From Verrucomicrobiia bacterium (GTDB taxonomy: Bacteria > Verrucomicrobiota > Verrucomicrobiia > Opitutales > Cerasicoccaceae), in the NCBI GenBank assembly GCA_030432235.1, contig JAUIHT010000004.1, forward strand, positions 372,001-436,000: DNA of 64,000 nucleotides. Reading direction: 5' to 3'. Shown here one piece after another: positions 52,423 through 60,995 of this stretch (the first letter of the stretch is position 1; each line of letters begins with the position of its first letter). The notes beneath the pieces are model-generated. The model was not told where the DNA came from and did no database searches. It was given only the letters and a program-made list of their open reading frames with translations. The translations under genes and the position numbers were made by a program.

Positions 52423-52692
52423 TTAAACGCCGAAGTTCTTCAGGAGATCGGCGTGAGGACGGGCGATGACGTGAGCGCTGATCAGTTCGCCTACGCGCGC
52501 GGCCGCTTCGGCCCCGGCGTCGACGGCTGCCTTGACGCTACCGACGTCACCCTTGACCAGCACGGTCATCATACCGCCGCCGATCTGGATTTGCTTGATG
52601 AGGCCAACGCTGGCCGCTTTGACCATGGCGTCGCTGGCTTCAATGCTGCCGGCATAGCCTCTGGTTTCTACCATTCCGAGTGATTCGCTCAT
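52423..52692 (-). CDS. BMC-H shell hexamer protein, copy 3
   Basis: 89 residues: [80 protein letters not shown]. Typical BMC-H with the pore loop IGGGM, the most canonical of the three. It follows PduL; the 52-bp gap has a one-way heptamer run. Confidence 0.95.
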   Translation of the reverse strand: MSESLGMVETRGYAGSIEASDAMVKAASVGLIKQIQIGGGMMTVLVKGDVGSVKAAVDAGAEAAARVGELISAHVIARPHADLLKNFGV

Positions 52693-52701
52693 TGTTTTGT
52701 G

Positions 52702-52743
52702 GAGTTAAGAGTTGGGTGTTAAGAGTGTTTAGGGTGGTGATTG
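52702..52743. repeat. One-way heptamer run between pduL and BMC-H
   Basis: GAGTTAA, GAGTTGG, GTGTTAA, GAGTGTT, TAGGGTG, GTGATTG in direct succession. It differs from the other islands in having no inverted partner. Located in the 52-bp gap after the pduL stop. Confidence 0.75.
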
Positions 52744-52744
52744 G

Positions 52745-53425
52745 TTACTTCAAAAGTTCGACGGGCGTGTCCGGCCCGAGGCCGCAGGCGTTGCCCTCGT
52801 CGGTGTCGATGTGGACCTCCAGTTTGAAGTCCGGCGAGACACGCACGAAGATGCGGTCGAAAGTGATGCCTAAATCGCCGCCGATGCGGAGCTTCATGTA
52901 GCTCTTGTTCTCCACGCCGTAGAAGGCCGCGTCTTCCGGGGCCATGTGGACGTGCGGGGCGGCGCGGATAACCCCCTGGTCCATCTCGAAAAAGCCCTTC
53001 GGGCCCATCAACATACAGCCGGGAGTACCCGCGATGTTCCCGCTCTGGCGCACCGGCGCCTTGTAACCCAGCGCGATGGCGTCGGTATTGGCCAGCTCGA
53101 CCTGATTGAGGTCACGGCAAGGCCCGAGGATACGCAGGTTGGAAATCACACGGCTGCGCGGCCCGACCAGCGTCACCGTTTCTTCGGCGGCATACTGGCC
53201 TTCCTGATAAAGCCACTTCATCGGTGTCAGCTCGTGGCCCTTGCCGAAAAGCGTCTCCACGGCCTCGGGAGTCAAGTGGCAGTGGCGAGCGGAGATGTTG
53301 ACTAACAGTGGATTGGGCCCTTGCGCAGGCTGCCCTTTCGACAGACCCAAATGCCGGTATACGCTTTCACGCACCAACTGTTCGACAGCGGCACGCGTCA
53401 CATTCTCAGAGGAGGCAGCGGACAT
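52745..53425 (-). CDS. pduL: PduL-type phosphotransacylase
   Basis: 226 residues. An N-terminal amphipathic helix (about residues 8-27; RAAVEQLVRESVYRHLGLSK) of the encapsulation-peptide type is followed by two beta-barrel halves. Zinc ligands of PduL are visible in LVNISARHCHLTPE and PHVHMAPEDA. It moves the acyl group from CoA to phosphate, recycling CoA within the shell. First shell-related gene of the run; 58 bp downstream of the ATP-grasp-like gene. Confidence 0.95.
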   Translation of the reverse strand: MSAASSENVTRAAVEQLVRESVYRHLGLSKGQPAQGPNPLLVNISARHCHLTPEAVETLFGKGHELTPMKWLYQEGQYAAEETVTLVGPRSRVISNLRILGPCRDLNQVELANTDAIALGYKAPVRQSGNIAGTPGCMLMGPKGFFEMDQGVIRAAPHVHMAPEDAAFYGVENKSYMKLRIGGDLGITFDRIFVRVSPDFKLEVHIDTDEGNACGLGPDTPVELLK

Positions 53426-53483
53426 TTAATTTTAGGGGTTTTAATAGGTTTTGAAAGAAATCTTCCAAAATCTTCCAAGCTCG

Positions 53484-54923
53484 TCAAGTAGATTTTTCTT
53501 CGGGAGTTTCCTGAATGCAACAAGGCAACATGGCGGCGTCCTTCATGCCGTGGATGATTTTCTTATCAGCAGGGCAGAAGGTGGCGAGGACGCCAGAGAG
53601 CTCCGCGGTTTCACCCTGCACGAAGTAGTACGGGCACAGCCGCAGGCGACCATCCATCGGGTGAATAGTCTCCGGATCCGCGTAGACGGAGTGGCGCAGG
53701 CGACGGGGCTTGCGGTACTCCTGCAGGACGTGAAGGGTCTCGTCGGCCATCTCGACGGCCTCGTCGATGGCAGCCTGCCACTCCTCGCGGGAGGCGTCAC
53801 TGCCTAGGGTAACGCTACGTGCGCCCCAGGCGGTCTCATGGAAGCCGCTCGCTTTGATGATTAAGTTGCGCTCGCGCTGCGATGCCTCACCGAGCTGTTC
53901 CCAGCGCTGGATGGGGCGGCCCTGCACCGGTGGAGCGTCCAGAATGGCATTGGGCGGCAGCTCGACCGGGTCCATGACCCAGGAGCGCGGCACGATCTTT
54001 TTCAAGAGCTTCAAGGCGCCCCGGGAGAGGCTTTCTTTCCAGAAGTCCTCCAAAGCATGATGGTGCAGCAGGGCCAGGTTGAGCTTTTCCTCGTGGTAGG
54101 TCTTCATCGGCGGCGTCACGACGACCTCGCCCTCCTCCGCGGCAGTCAGGATGTGCTCGGCAGTGGAGACGTTGCCGACGTCAAAAAGCTCCCAGAAGCG
54201 ATAGATAACGTCGATGCGCAGGGGGTTGCCATCCGCTGGCACGAAGAGCCCGCGCTCAATCGGCATGATGTCGTCCGGGTGGTTGACATGCACGCGCTTG
54301 CCGCTGGCGCGCAGGACTTCCGCGAGGTACTCGAACTCGGGCCGGTAGGTCGCCGCCTCGTCGCTGACAATGATGACGATAACCGGGTCCTCAACGTCCT
54401 TGGCCTGCGCCGCAAGGGTCTCATAAAAGCGCTGGGCCATGTGGGCACCGGAGCCGCCGACGATGTCCCCGGAGCCGCCGTAGAGCTCGTTGAGGAAAGC
54501 GGTCAGCCCAAGGCCACCCGGCACTGCGTCGATCTCTGTCAGGGCAAAGCCATCGTCGGTCAGCAGGAGGTCCGGTCGGATAACGCAGGGCACGGCCCCG
54601 CGGAGGTCGTTCAAGCGCCCATGCTCGATCAGCCGGCGAGGTTTGCCGCGGTCCAGATAACTCGCCACCCAGGGCGTGACCAGCTCGCGGTTGCGCAGGA
54701 GATTGCGCCCCTCGGCAGAGCGACGGTAAAGCGTGTCGATAGCGCGGTAAAACTCCAGGCAGGCCTGCCCGATACGCTCTATTTCAGCAGCTTGCTGGGC
54801 CGTCAGCGGCCAGGGCTCGGGTGAGAGCCGCCAGGTCTTGTCCTCGAAAAGCGGTTGCGCCTTGAGGGCGTCATTCAAGCGCTGATAGGACATTTCCGGC
54901 ATAAGACAGCCAATCAGACGCAT
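53484..54923 (-). CDS. ATP-grasp-like protein at the head of the BMC operon (hypothetical)
   Basis: 479 residues, soluble. The segments VIRPDLLLTDDGFALTEIDA and VPGGLGLTAFLNELYGGSGD, then VIVIIVSDEAATYRPEFEYL, and later NLIIKASGFHETAWGARSVT with HVLQEYRKPRRLRHS recall the order of circularly permuted ATP-grasp ligases (glutathionylspermidine-synthase type): an acidic metal site early, and a nucleotide-binding Lys and Gln-Glu pair later. A Cys-containing C-terminus (DAAMLPCCIQET) follows. Ligand and product are unknown. It is on the same strand as the BMC genes with a 58-bp gap, so it may be the first gene of that operon, which is not usual for this family. Confidence 0.6.
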   Translation of the reverse strand: MRLIGCLMPEMSYQRLNDALKAQPLFEDKTWRLSPEPWPLTAQQAAEIERIGQACLEFYRAIDTLYRRSAEGRNLLRNRELVTPWVASYLDRGKPRRLIEHGRLNDLRGAVPCVIRPDLLLTDDGFALTEIDAVPGGLGLTAFLNELYGGSGDIVGGSGAHMAQRFYETLAAQAKDVEDPVIVIIVSDEAATYRPEFEYLAEVLRASGKRVHVNHPDDIMPIERGLFVPADGNPLRIDVIYRFWELFDVGNVSTAEHILTAAEEGEVVVTPPMKTYHEEKLNLALLHHHALEDFWKESLSRGALKLLKKIVPRSWVMDPVELPPNAILDAPPVQGRPIQRWEQLGEASQRERNLIIKASGFHETAWGARSVTLGSDASREEWQAAIDEAVEMADETLHVLQEYRKPRRLRHSVYADPETIHPMDGRLRLCPYYFVQGETAELSGVLATFCPADKKIIHGMKDAAMLPCCIQETPEEKST

Positions 54924-55030
54924 TCCCCCGGCGCTGGCAAATGGTTTTCGAAATCTTTGTGTGAATATTATGCCTCAAAGCACTGGGGACAGAATACCCT
55001 GAAATCACTTTTCGGCCCCTAAAGGGCTTG

Positions 55031-55047
55031 ACGCGTTTAAAACGCGT
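55031..55047. promoter_or_regulatory. 17-base perfect palindrome between the BMC-side gene and the TonB receptor
   Basis: ACGCGTTT-A-AAACGCGT, arms of eight bases with one central base. It lies 45 bp before the TonB receptor start and 108 bp before the divergent ATP-grasp-like gene. The shape is like operators of LacI-type regulators. No such regulator is in the window. Confidence 0.5.
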
Positions 55048-55092
55048 GATTTGCGTCTGCGACTCATTTTCAAAATCTGATTAGACTGACTG

Positions 55093-57222
55093 ATGAAACT
55101 GACAAACGAAACCCATCTGCACTTCTGCCTGGCCAGCCTGTTGGCAACCACGCCCCTGAGCCTGGCCCAGACCGAAGCCTCCGCCGATGCTTTACCCGAG
55201 CTGGCAGGATTCCAGGCCGAAGAGGCGGCGCCTATCACCGAAACTTTTTACCTGCCCGAGACCCAGGGGGCTAAAATCTACGCCGGCAAAAAGACCAGCG
55301 TGGCCGTCATGGAGGAGATGCCGGAAATCGTCGATCAGGATATCCGCGAGGCCTATATCACCATACCGGGCGTCAATGTAGCGGAAATGGCGATCCCCTC
55401 CATCACCAATATTACCTATCGTGGTTTGGGTGACCCGCACGAGTCCGGAGCCATCCTCACGCTGAAAAACGGGATACCGCTGGACAGCGACTGGTTCGGC
55501 TATCCAACCATCTACTACACGCCGCCCATCGAATCGGTGGAGAAGATCGAGTTCATCCGGGGCGGTGGCGCGCTGCTTTACGGTCCTCAGCCCGGCCCGG
55601 TCATCAACTACGTCACCTACCTGCCGCGCACGGATACGCAGTTCGGCGGTCGCACGCAGGTCATAGGCGGCTCCCACGGGTTGATTTCCAACTACACGGC
55701 TTTCTCCGGCACGGTGGATGGCCTCGGCTACCTCGCTGACTTCGGTGTGCAGAGTGCCAACGGCGCCCGTGAAAACAGCGACTATCTGGTGCTCACCGGC
55801 GACCTTACCCTGACGCACCAGATCAACGAAAAGGGCAATCTACGTTTCGACTTCACCGGTTATTCCAGCCAGAGCGGTGAGGCCGGCACACTCACTCAAG
55901 CCCAGTACGACAGTGACCGCTACCTGACCACACGCGCTTACAACCGCATTTGGGTCGACAAATACTTCCCCGTCCTCACATACAGTCATGCCTTCACCGA
56001 GGACAGCCTGCTGGAGGTCAAGACCTGGGGTGGCTATCAGGACCGCTTCAGCCGTCGCGCAACCGGGGGCGGCGTCACCACTACCAACCTGGACCGCCGT
56101 GAGTTCTACTCCTACGGTTTGGATACCCGCTACCTGCGCAACTGGTCCGGCGCCGGCAGCGACGACAACACCCTCACCGCCGGGTTCACGTTCTACTACG
56201 CCGACGCCCCACGGACTCGCGAGACCGGCTTCTCCACCGGCACCACCGGTACGCCCGTCTTCAAGGTGGCCAACGAAACACTCTACGGCGCGGTCTTTGC
56301 CGAAAATATCTTCCGCTTCGGTGACTTCGCAGTCATCCCGAGCTTTCGCCTCGACGTGCCCAGCATCACCTCGGACGAGGAGTACAATAACAACCCCACC
56401 ATCACCCGAGCACTCTACGACAACAATGTCACCTCCGTCGTGCCACTGGGCGGTCTTGGCTTTACCTGGGACTATGTGGACAACAACCAGGCCTACCTCA
56501 ACCTGTCCACCTCCTACACGCCAAAAAGTTATGGGGACCTCGGCAACCCAACCAGCAACGGACCGCGCGTGACCAACAACGACGTGGCCTACAACTACCA
56601 GGTCGAACTGGGCAGCCGCGGCACTCCCCTACCCTATCTGGCTTACGACGCCAGTATCTTCTTCAACCGGCTGACCGGCATCGTCGAATCCCAGACCACC
56701 CTCGCCGGCAATGTCATCCAGGCCAACGCCGGCGACGCCAACTACTTCGGCGCGGAAGCCGCCGGCAGCTTTGACCTGATCGGCTTCCTCGACCACCGCA
56801 ACGGCACTTCCAACGTCGACCAGATGGGCCACCTGAACTTCTTCGCCAACACCTCCCTTCTCAGCGCGAAGTTCACCAGCGGTCAGTTCGACGGTAATAT
56901 CCCGCGCTACGCACCGACCATGATGTGGAAGTGGGGCGCTGTCTGGGACTGGAAAGACACCCTCAAGACGTCGTTAACCGGCCAGTACGTCTCCAAGCAA
57001 TACTGGCAGGACTCCAACACCAGCAACGGCAGCGTGCCCTCGCAAATCCCAGCTTATTTGGTGTGGGACTTCAGCGTGGAGCTCGACCTGACCGAGAACG
57101 TGGCCGTACTCGCCGGCGTCAACAACCTCTTCAACACGAATTATTATTCGCGCATCCGCTCCAATGGCATCGAGCCGCTGGATGGTCGTACTTTCTGGGG
57201 CGGCGGACGCTTCAGCTTCTGA
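55093..57222 (+). CDS. TonB-dependent outer membrane receptor
   Basis: 709 residues. Signal peptide (LASLLATTPLSLAQ), then a plug domain (about 65-190: EMPEIVDQDIREAYITIPGV, VEKIEFIRGGGALLYGPQPG) and a 22-strand-type barrel with aromatic-ended strands. The last strand ends GGGRFSF with a terminal Phe, the sign of outer membrane insertion. The repeat-poor barrel and the plug resemble siderophore or vitamin receptors more than SusC. Divergent from the ATP-grasp-like gene, with a 17-base palindrome between them. Its stop touches the GMC oxidoreductase stop. Confidence 0.9.
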   Translation: MKLTNETHLHFCLASLLATTPLSLAQTEASADALPELAGFQAEEAAPITETFYLPETQGAKIYAGKKTSVAVMEEMPEIVDQDIREAYITIPGVNVAEMAIPSITNITYRGLGDPHESGAILTLKNGIPLDSDWFGYPTIYYTPPIESVEKIEFIRGGGALLYGPQPGPVINYVTYLPRTDTQFGGRTQVIGGSHGLISNYTAFSGTVDGLGYLADFGVQSANGARENSDYLVLTGDLTLTHQINEKGNLRFDFTGYSSQSGEAGTLTQAQYDSDRYLTTRAYNRIWVDKYFPVLTYSHAFTEDSLLEVKTWGGYQDRFSRRATGGGVTTTNLDRREFYSYGLDTRYLRNWSGAGSDDNTLTAGFTFYYADAPRTRETGFSTGTTGTPVFKVANETLYGAVFAENIFRFGDFAVIPSFRLDVPSITSDEEYNNNPTITRALYDNNVTSVVPLGGLGFTWDYVDNNQAYLNLSTSYTPKSYGDLGNPTSNGPRVTNNDVAYNYQVELGSRGTPLPYLAYDASIFFNRLTGIVESQTTLAGNVIQANAGDANYFGAEAAGSFDLIGFLDHRNGTSNVDQMGHLNFFANTSLLSAKFTSGQFDGNIPRYAPTMMWKWGAVWDWKDTLKTSLTGQYVSKQYWQDSNTSNGSVPSQIPAYLVWDFSVELDLTENVAVLAGVNNLFNTNYYSRIRSNGIEPLDGRTFWGGGRFSF

Positions 57223-58551
57223 TCAGGCGCGCAGGAGGGCGTCCGCTCCGGCCACGGCCAGCGCCGCGCCGGTGAAGGTGGGGTTGACCGCCGTGCTGCG
57301 CGGAATGAGCCCCACCGTGGCTAGGCAAAGGTTGTCGAAACCGTGGACCAGCCCGTCGCCATCGGTCACGGAGAGCGCTGGTTCATCATCTACTTGCAAC
57401 GCGCAGGTGCCCATGAGGTGAGAGAACCCCGGCATGTTCCAAGTCGGCCCACTCTCCTTGCGGATCCGGCCCAGACGCCCGGCCAGTGCAACGGCCTCCT
57501 CCTCGGCGCGACGCATGCGCTCACGATCAGCAGCCGAAAAGGTGAACCGAAAACGTGGCTGCTCTGCATCGAACAGTATGCGATTCTCCGGGTTGATGTC
57601 GACCGGGACGAAAAACTGGAACTCCAGCAGGCGGTGCGCGGGTACGGCCTCCGGCGACTGCCAAATGTCGATGTCGCGCAGAATCATACTGTGCCATGGA
57701 TGTTCCGGCGTGGGTGGACCCCACAGGCGCGGCAGGGGGTCGTCTGCATCGCCACAGAGATTATTGTCCAACACCACCTGAAGCATAACCAGCGGATGGT
57801 AATGAATCCCCCGTCCCAGCCCCTCGGGCTGGATACCGGAGCGATGCAACAGCCAGGGCGTATCCACCGCGCCCGCCGCCACTACCACACCTTCGGCACG
57901 CAGAGTTTCGCCGGACTCCAGCTCAACACCCTCGACGCGGCCATCGCTCCAGAGGATACGCCGTACCGGACAGTTTTCACGAAAGGTAATGCGCTCCATC
58001 GCATCGCAACCTTCCATCACGTCAAAGGCGCCGTGGTACGCGGGCAATCCTGCTTCTACATGGGCAGCGATAGGCAACGGACGCGACACGCGATCCCCGC
58101 CGCACTTGGCGTAGAAGGCGTCGACCACGGGGCGGACAAACTGACGCCGCAGCGAGCCCGGAAAAAGATCGTCGGTCACGCCCAGATACTCCCCGGCCAC
58201 GGCATAAAGCGCTTCCCACTCCTCGTCCGAGCGACCCGGCCAGCGCTCATGCGGGGCCAGCTCGGGACAGTTGTTCGTCCAGACGATCCCCTGCCCTCCG
58301 CGCGCACGGGTGACGTTTACCCCGGGCAACTCCTCATCTGGTACGTGGGGATCGAGCAGATCCGCCTGCGCCAAGACGGTGTTGAAAAACTTGAGCGGGT
58401 CGGCGTTCAGCTCCGGCCGGTTACGTAAGTGCGATCCCGGCGGCGCCGTACGCGCCTCACCTGCCTCCAGCACCAGGACATCCTGGTCGGCTTCGGCCAG
58501 ACGCCGCGCCGCGATTACTCCTAACATCCCACTGCCGACCACCAGATACAT
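57223..58551 (-). CDS. GMC-type FAD-dependent oxidoreductase
   Basis: 442 residues. FAD-binding start MYLVVGSGMLGVIAARRLAE with VLVLEAGEARTAPPG; TRARGGQGIVWTNNCPEL; VVVAAGAVDTPWLLHRSG; and the C-terminal LMGTCALQVDDEPA with NPTFTGAALAVAGADALL. It should oxidise an alcohol or sugar. The catalytic His-His/Asn pair of GMC enzymes is seen only partly (SHLMGTC and the VNPTFTG Asn), so activity is likely but the substrate is unknown. Convergent with the TonB receptor, zero gap. Confidence 0.85.
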   Translation of the reverse strand: MYLVVGSGMLGVIAARRLAEADQDVLVLEAGEARTAPPGSHLRNRPELNADPLKFFNTVLAQADLLDPHVPDEELPGVNVTRARGGQGIVWTNNCPELAPHERWPGRSDEEWEALYAVAGEYLGVTDDLFPGSLRRQFVRPVVDAFYAKCGGDRVSRPLPIAAHVEAGLPAYHGAFDVMEGCDAMERITFRENCPVRRILWSDGRVEGVELESGETLRAEGVVVAAGAVDTPWLLHRSGIQPEGLGRGIHYHPLVMLQVVLDNNLCGDADDPLPRLWGPPTPEHPWHSMILRDIDIWQSPEAVPAHRLLEFQFFVPVDINPENRILFDAEQPRFRFTFSAADRERMRRAEEEAVALAGRLGRIRKESGPTWNMPGFSHLMGTCALQVDDEPALSVTDGDGLVHGFDNLCLATVGLIPRSTAVNPTFTGAALAVAGADALLRA

Positions 58552-58603
58552 GAGGGCAGCTTAAACAAATACGATGCCGTATGGAAGCGGGAAAATGAGC
58601 AGC

Positions 58604-59440
58604 CTAGCGACGACGCAGGCAAGCCAGCAACACCATGAACACACCCGCTAGCAAAGCTGTCGTGCCCGGCTCCGGCACCGCCGCCACATAAATGCGGTCG
58701 ATGAGCACGTTGTCGTTGGAAAGGTCGTTGTTCAGGATCATACGCAACGATTCCACATCACGAGAAGGATCAGTGTTTGCGGTGCCGAGACTGGTGTAGT
58801 TATCACCACCGTCACTGGAATAGTGTACCTGGTAGGTATCGCTGTCTAAATCGAGGTCGAGAATGGCGATGAATGTATCCACCTGCACCAGGCTACCGCC
58901 ATTGAGAACCACCGGACTCAAGTCCGTGGCACCCGTGCCGACACCGTTGCCCAATAGGGTCAAGGTGTCGTCGTCCTCGCGGGTGATTACCCATTCCGCC
59001 GTGGCAAGCGTGGTGCGCGGATCGGCTGACATCAGGGAAAGGGCTACCTGCTCATTCTCCGAGGGATTGAGCGTGCTCTGGAAGTTCCAGGTCAGCTCCA
59101 TGACAGCAAGGACGCGCCCCGAACTGATACCGGCGAGGTCCACGTAATTCGAGCCATAGCTGTTGTTGCTTTTGAGCGAGGCATTGAGCTGTCCGAAGCC
59201 GTTAGTCGTGACTGCGGATGTATCCGCATCCGTATCGAACAAATTGCCGGGGTCCGCGCTATTGGCCGCATCAGGAATAGTCGTGCCATCGGCATCGTTG
59301 AACTGAAACTCCTGGATAATGGTTGCAGAAGCCAGATCCACGGAGATTACCGCATCCGCCCTAGGAGATGACATTAACCCAAAGAGCCCCGCCACGACAA
59401 GGCATGGGCCAGCGACAAAAGTAGTGGTAACTTTTCGCAT
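58604..59440 (-). CDS. PEP-CTERM protein, second
   Basis: 278 residues. Signal peptide (PCLVVAGLFGLMSSPRADA), a jelly-roll-like mature part (DTDADTSAVTTNGFGQLN and later VDTFIAILDLDLDSDTYQV), then a PEP-CTERM end: VPEPGTTALLAGVFMVLL followed by ACLRRR. The exosortase at 30183-31037 is the probable processing enzyme. The domain looks like a LamG-type extracellular domain. Function unknown. Confidence 0.85.
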   Translation of the reverse strand: MRKVTTTFVAGPCLVVAGLFGLMSSPRADAVISVDLASATIIQEFQFNDADGTTIPDAANSADPGNLFDTDADTSAVTTNGFGQLNASLKSNNSYGSNYVDLAGISSGRVLAVMELTWNFQSTLNPSENEQVALSLMSADPRTTLATAEWVITREDDDTLTLLGNGVGTGATDLSPVVLNGGSLVQVDTFIAILDLDLDSDTYQVHYSSDGGDNYTSLGTANTDPSRDVESLRMILNNDLSNDNVLIDRIYVAAVPEPGTTALLAGVFMVLLACLRRR

Positions 59441-59547
59441 GGCGAAGGAGTTTGCTCGCTTACACCCACAGGGTCAAGGGATGATTGGAAAATGATCCCG
59501 CGCTTGCTTTCGCTGGCGCCTCTGCGTAGTGTGCCGCTCCACTGCCG

Positions 59548-60594
59548 ATGAGAGTCATTTCCCGTAAGAAGCAAATTTTCCCGATTCAGTCGGAGCTTCG
59601 TGCTTATTTGCGGCAGTACGGACGTGAGACGGACCTGCCAGTGTCCTACCAGCAATTGCTTGGCTTCCGGGAAACTTTTCCCCTGCTCGACAAGGATGGC
59701 AATGACACCCTCTGGCTCACCCCCATTTACGATCCCATCCATTTCATGGAGATCAACCGAGGGCTCACACGTACTTACATGCTGCTCAAGATGGCGGGCA
59801 AAGATGCCTCCGCCGCGCACCTGCGCGTGGACCGGGTGGACTTCTGCGTCTTCGGCAACACCCAGCCCTTCCGCATCCGCATCATCAACGAATACAACGA
59901 CAACGCCGACTACTTTTACGTCAAGCAGGCCGACGCCTCCCGCGTCTACGGTCTGGAGCTGGAGGAGCTTCTCTCGCCCAACAGCATCAACTACCTGACC
60001 CATGAAAACACGCTCATTGAGCAGCACATCATCGGTATCCCCGGAGACGTTTTCATCGCGCGGCAGTTCCAGAGGAAAAACCTCAACCGCGTGCGCGTGG
60101 CCAAGGAGTTCATCAAGTTCAACGAGCGCTGCTTCGTGCGCCTGCTCGGGGACATGCGCTCCTACAACTACGTGGTCCGTGTGACGCCGGACTTCGAGGA
60201 CGAGCAGTACCGCGTGCGCGCCATCGACTTCGACCAGCAGTCCTACGAAGGCCGCCGCACCATCTACCTGCCGCAGTTCTTCAAGGACAACTATCCCGTG
60301 GTCGAGCTGTGCACCGGCCTGCTCAACTACGAAACCATGCTGCAGTATCAGGATGAAGAGCGCGCCCTCATCGCCCGCCGCGCCAACACCGCTCCGTACC
60401 GCCTGAACAATCTGAAGGTCTCCATGTGCGACGACGAAATCGCCTTGCCCGAGAAGACCAAACAACTGGCCCGCGAGCTGGCGGAGTACCACAGCGAGCC
60501 GTCCTTCGCCGACTGCAAGACCATGGGCGAGGTCACCTTCGCCCACATCGAACACCTCCTCAGTCACGTCCCCAGCATACCGCTAAGTTGGTGA
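59548..60594 (+). CDS. Protein with cryptic kinase-like motifs (hypothetical)
   Basis: 348 residues, soluble. No named family is recognised. However, the order of motifs resembles protein-kinase-like or aminoglycoside-kinase folds: Lys126 in DYFYVKQADA (candidate nucleotide Lys), Glu159 in ENTLIEQHI, Asp202 and Asn207 in LLGDMRSYNYVV (catalytic-loop like GDxxxxN), and Asp227/Asp229 in RAIDFDQQS (the metal site IDFD). Such a fold would transfer phosphate to a small molecule or a protein. The N-terminal 90 residues form a separate part (SELRAYLRQYGRETDLPV). Confidence 0.6.
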   Translation: MRVISRKKQIFPIQSELRAYLRQYGRETDLPVSYQQLLGFRETFPLLDKDGNDTLWLTPIYDPIHFMEINRGLTRTYMLLKMAGKDASAAHLRVDRVDFCVFGNTQPFRIRIINEYNDNADYFYVKQADASRVYGLELEELLSPNSINYLTHENTLIEQHIIGIPGDVFIARQFQRKNLNRVRVAKEFIKFNERCFVRLLGDMRSYNYVVRVTPDFEDEQYRVRAIDFDQQSYEGRRTIYLPQFFKDNYPVVELCTGLLNYETMLQYQDEERALIARRANTAPYRLNNLKVSMCDDEIALPEKTKQLARELAEYHSEPSFADCKTMGEVTFAHIEHLLSHVPSIPLSW

Positions 60595-60603
60595 AGATGG
60601 GAA

Positions 60604-60618
60604 TGCACAGAGACACAG
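60604..60618. repeat. CACAGAG-type intergenic repeat
   Basis: Two near-adjacent units CACAGAG (GCACAGAGACACAGAGC), immediately before a small gene. This belongs to a widely seen intergenic repeat class. Confidence 0.5.
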
Positions 60619-60625
60619 AGCAGCT

Positions 60626-60954
60626 ATGACAACCTTGCTACTCACCTACGGGAAAAAAGAAGACTACGTGGGTTGCTCAAAGCTAATCGGGATGAAAACA
60701 CCTGAATCCGGTGCGTTCATTGGTTTTTCATCACCCGAAGTCGGTGACTACTTAATGCGGAAAACGAATCTCCCGGCAGAGAATTTCGATTTGGTGGGCG
60801 CGCAAATCGCATTCACCGGCTTGAGCTCCGAAAATCTTAACAACTTCAAATAATCCTTTTTCGCAATGAGCACGATGTGGATACCTTCATCCAGGATCGT
60901 GAGCATTTCCCTTATGCTGAATACCTGTTTTCAGCGGGAGAAATAGTAGCCTAA
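60626..60954 (+). pseudogene. Small gene broken by a one-base frameshift (about 107 aa)
   Basis: The frame from 60626 gives 75 residues (MTTLLLTYGKKEDYVGCSKL ... SSENLNNFK) and stops at 60851-60853. In another frame, from about 60848 to the stop at 60952-60954, the sequence reads IILFRNEHDVDTFIQDREHF and then PYAEYLFSAGEIVA, which looks like real protein. Adding one A to the AAA run at 60848-60850 joins both frames into one 107-residue product. It is AT-richer than its neighbours and is flanked by heptamer-type repeats (60604-60618 and 60961-60985). No family recognised. Confidence 0.6.
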
Positions 60955-60960
60955 ACCCGT

Positions 60961-60985
60961 GCTTTGCTTCGTGCCCTTCGTGGCT
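60961..60985. repeat. CTTCGTG-type intergenic repeat
   Basis: GCTTTGCTTCGTG followed by CCCTTCGTGGC, a periodic CTTCGTG/CCTTCGTGG repeat. It closes the frameshifted small gene on its 3' side. Confidence 0.5.
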
Positions 60986-60995
60986 CGGCGGCAAA

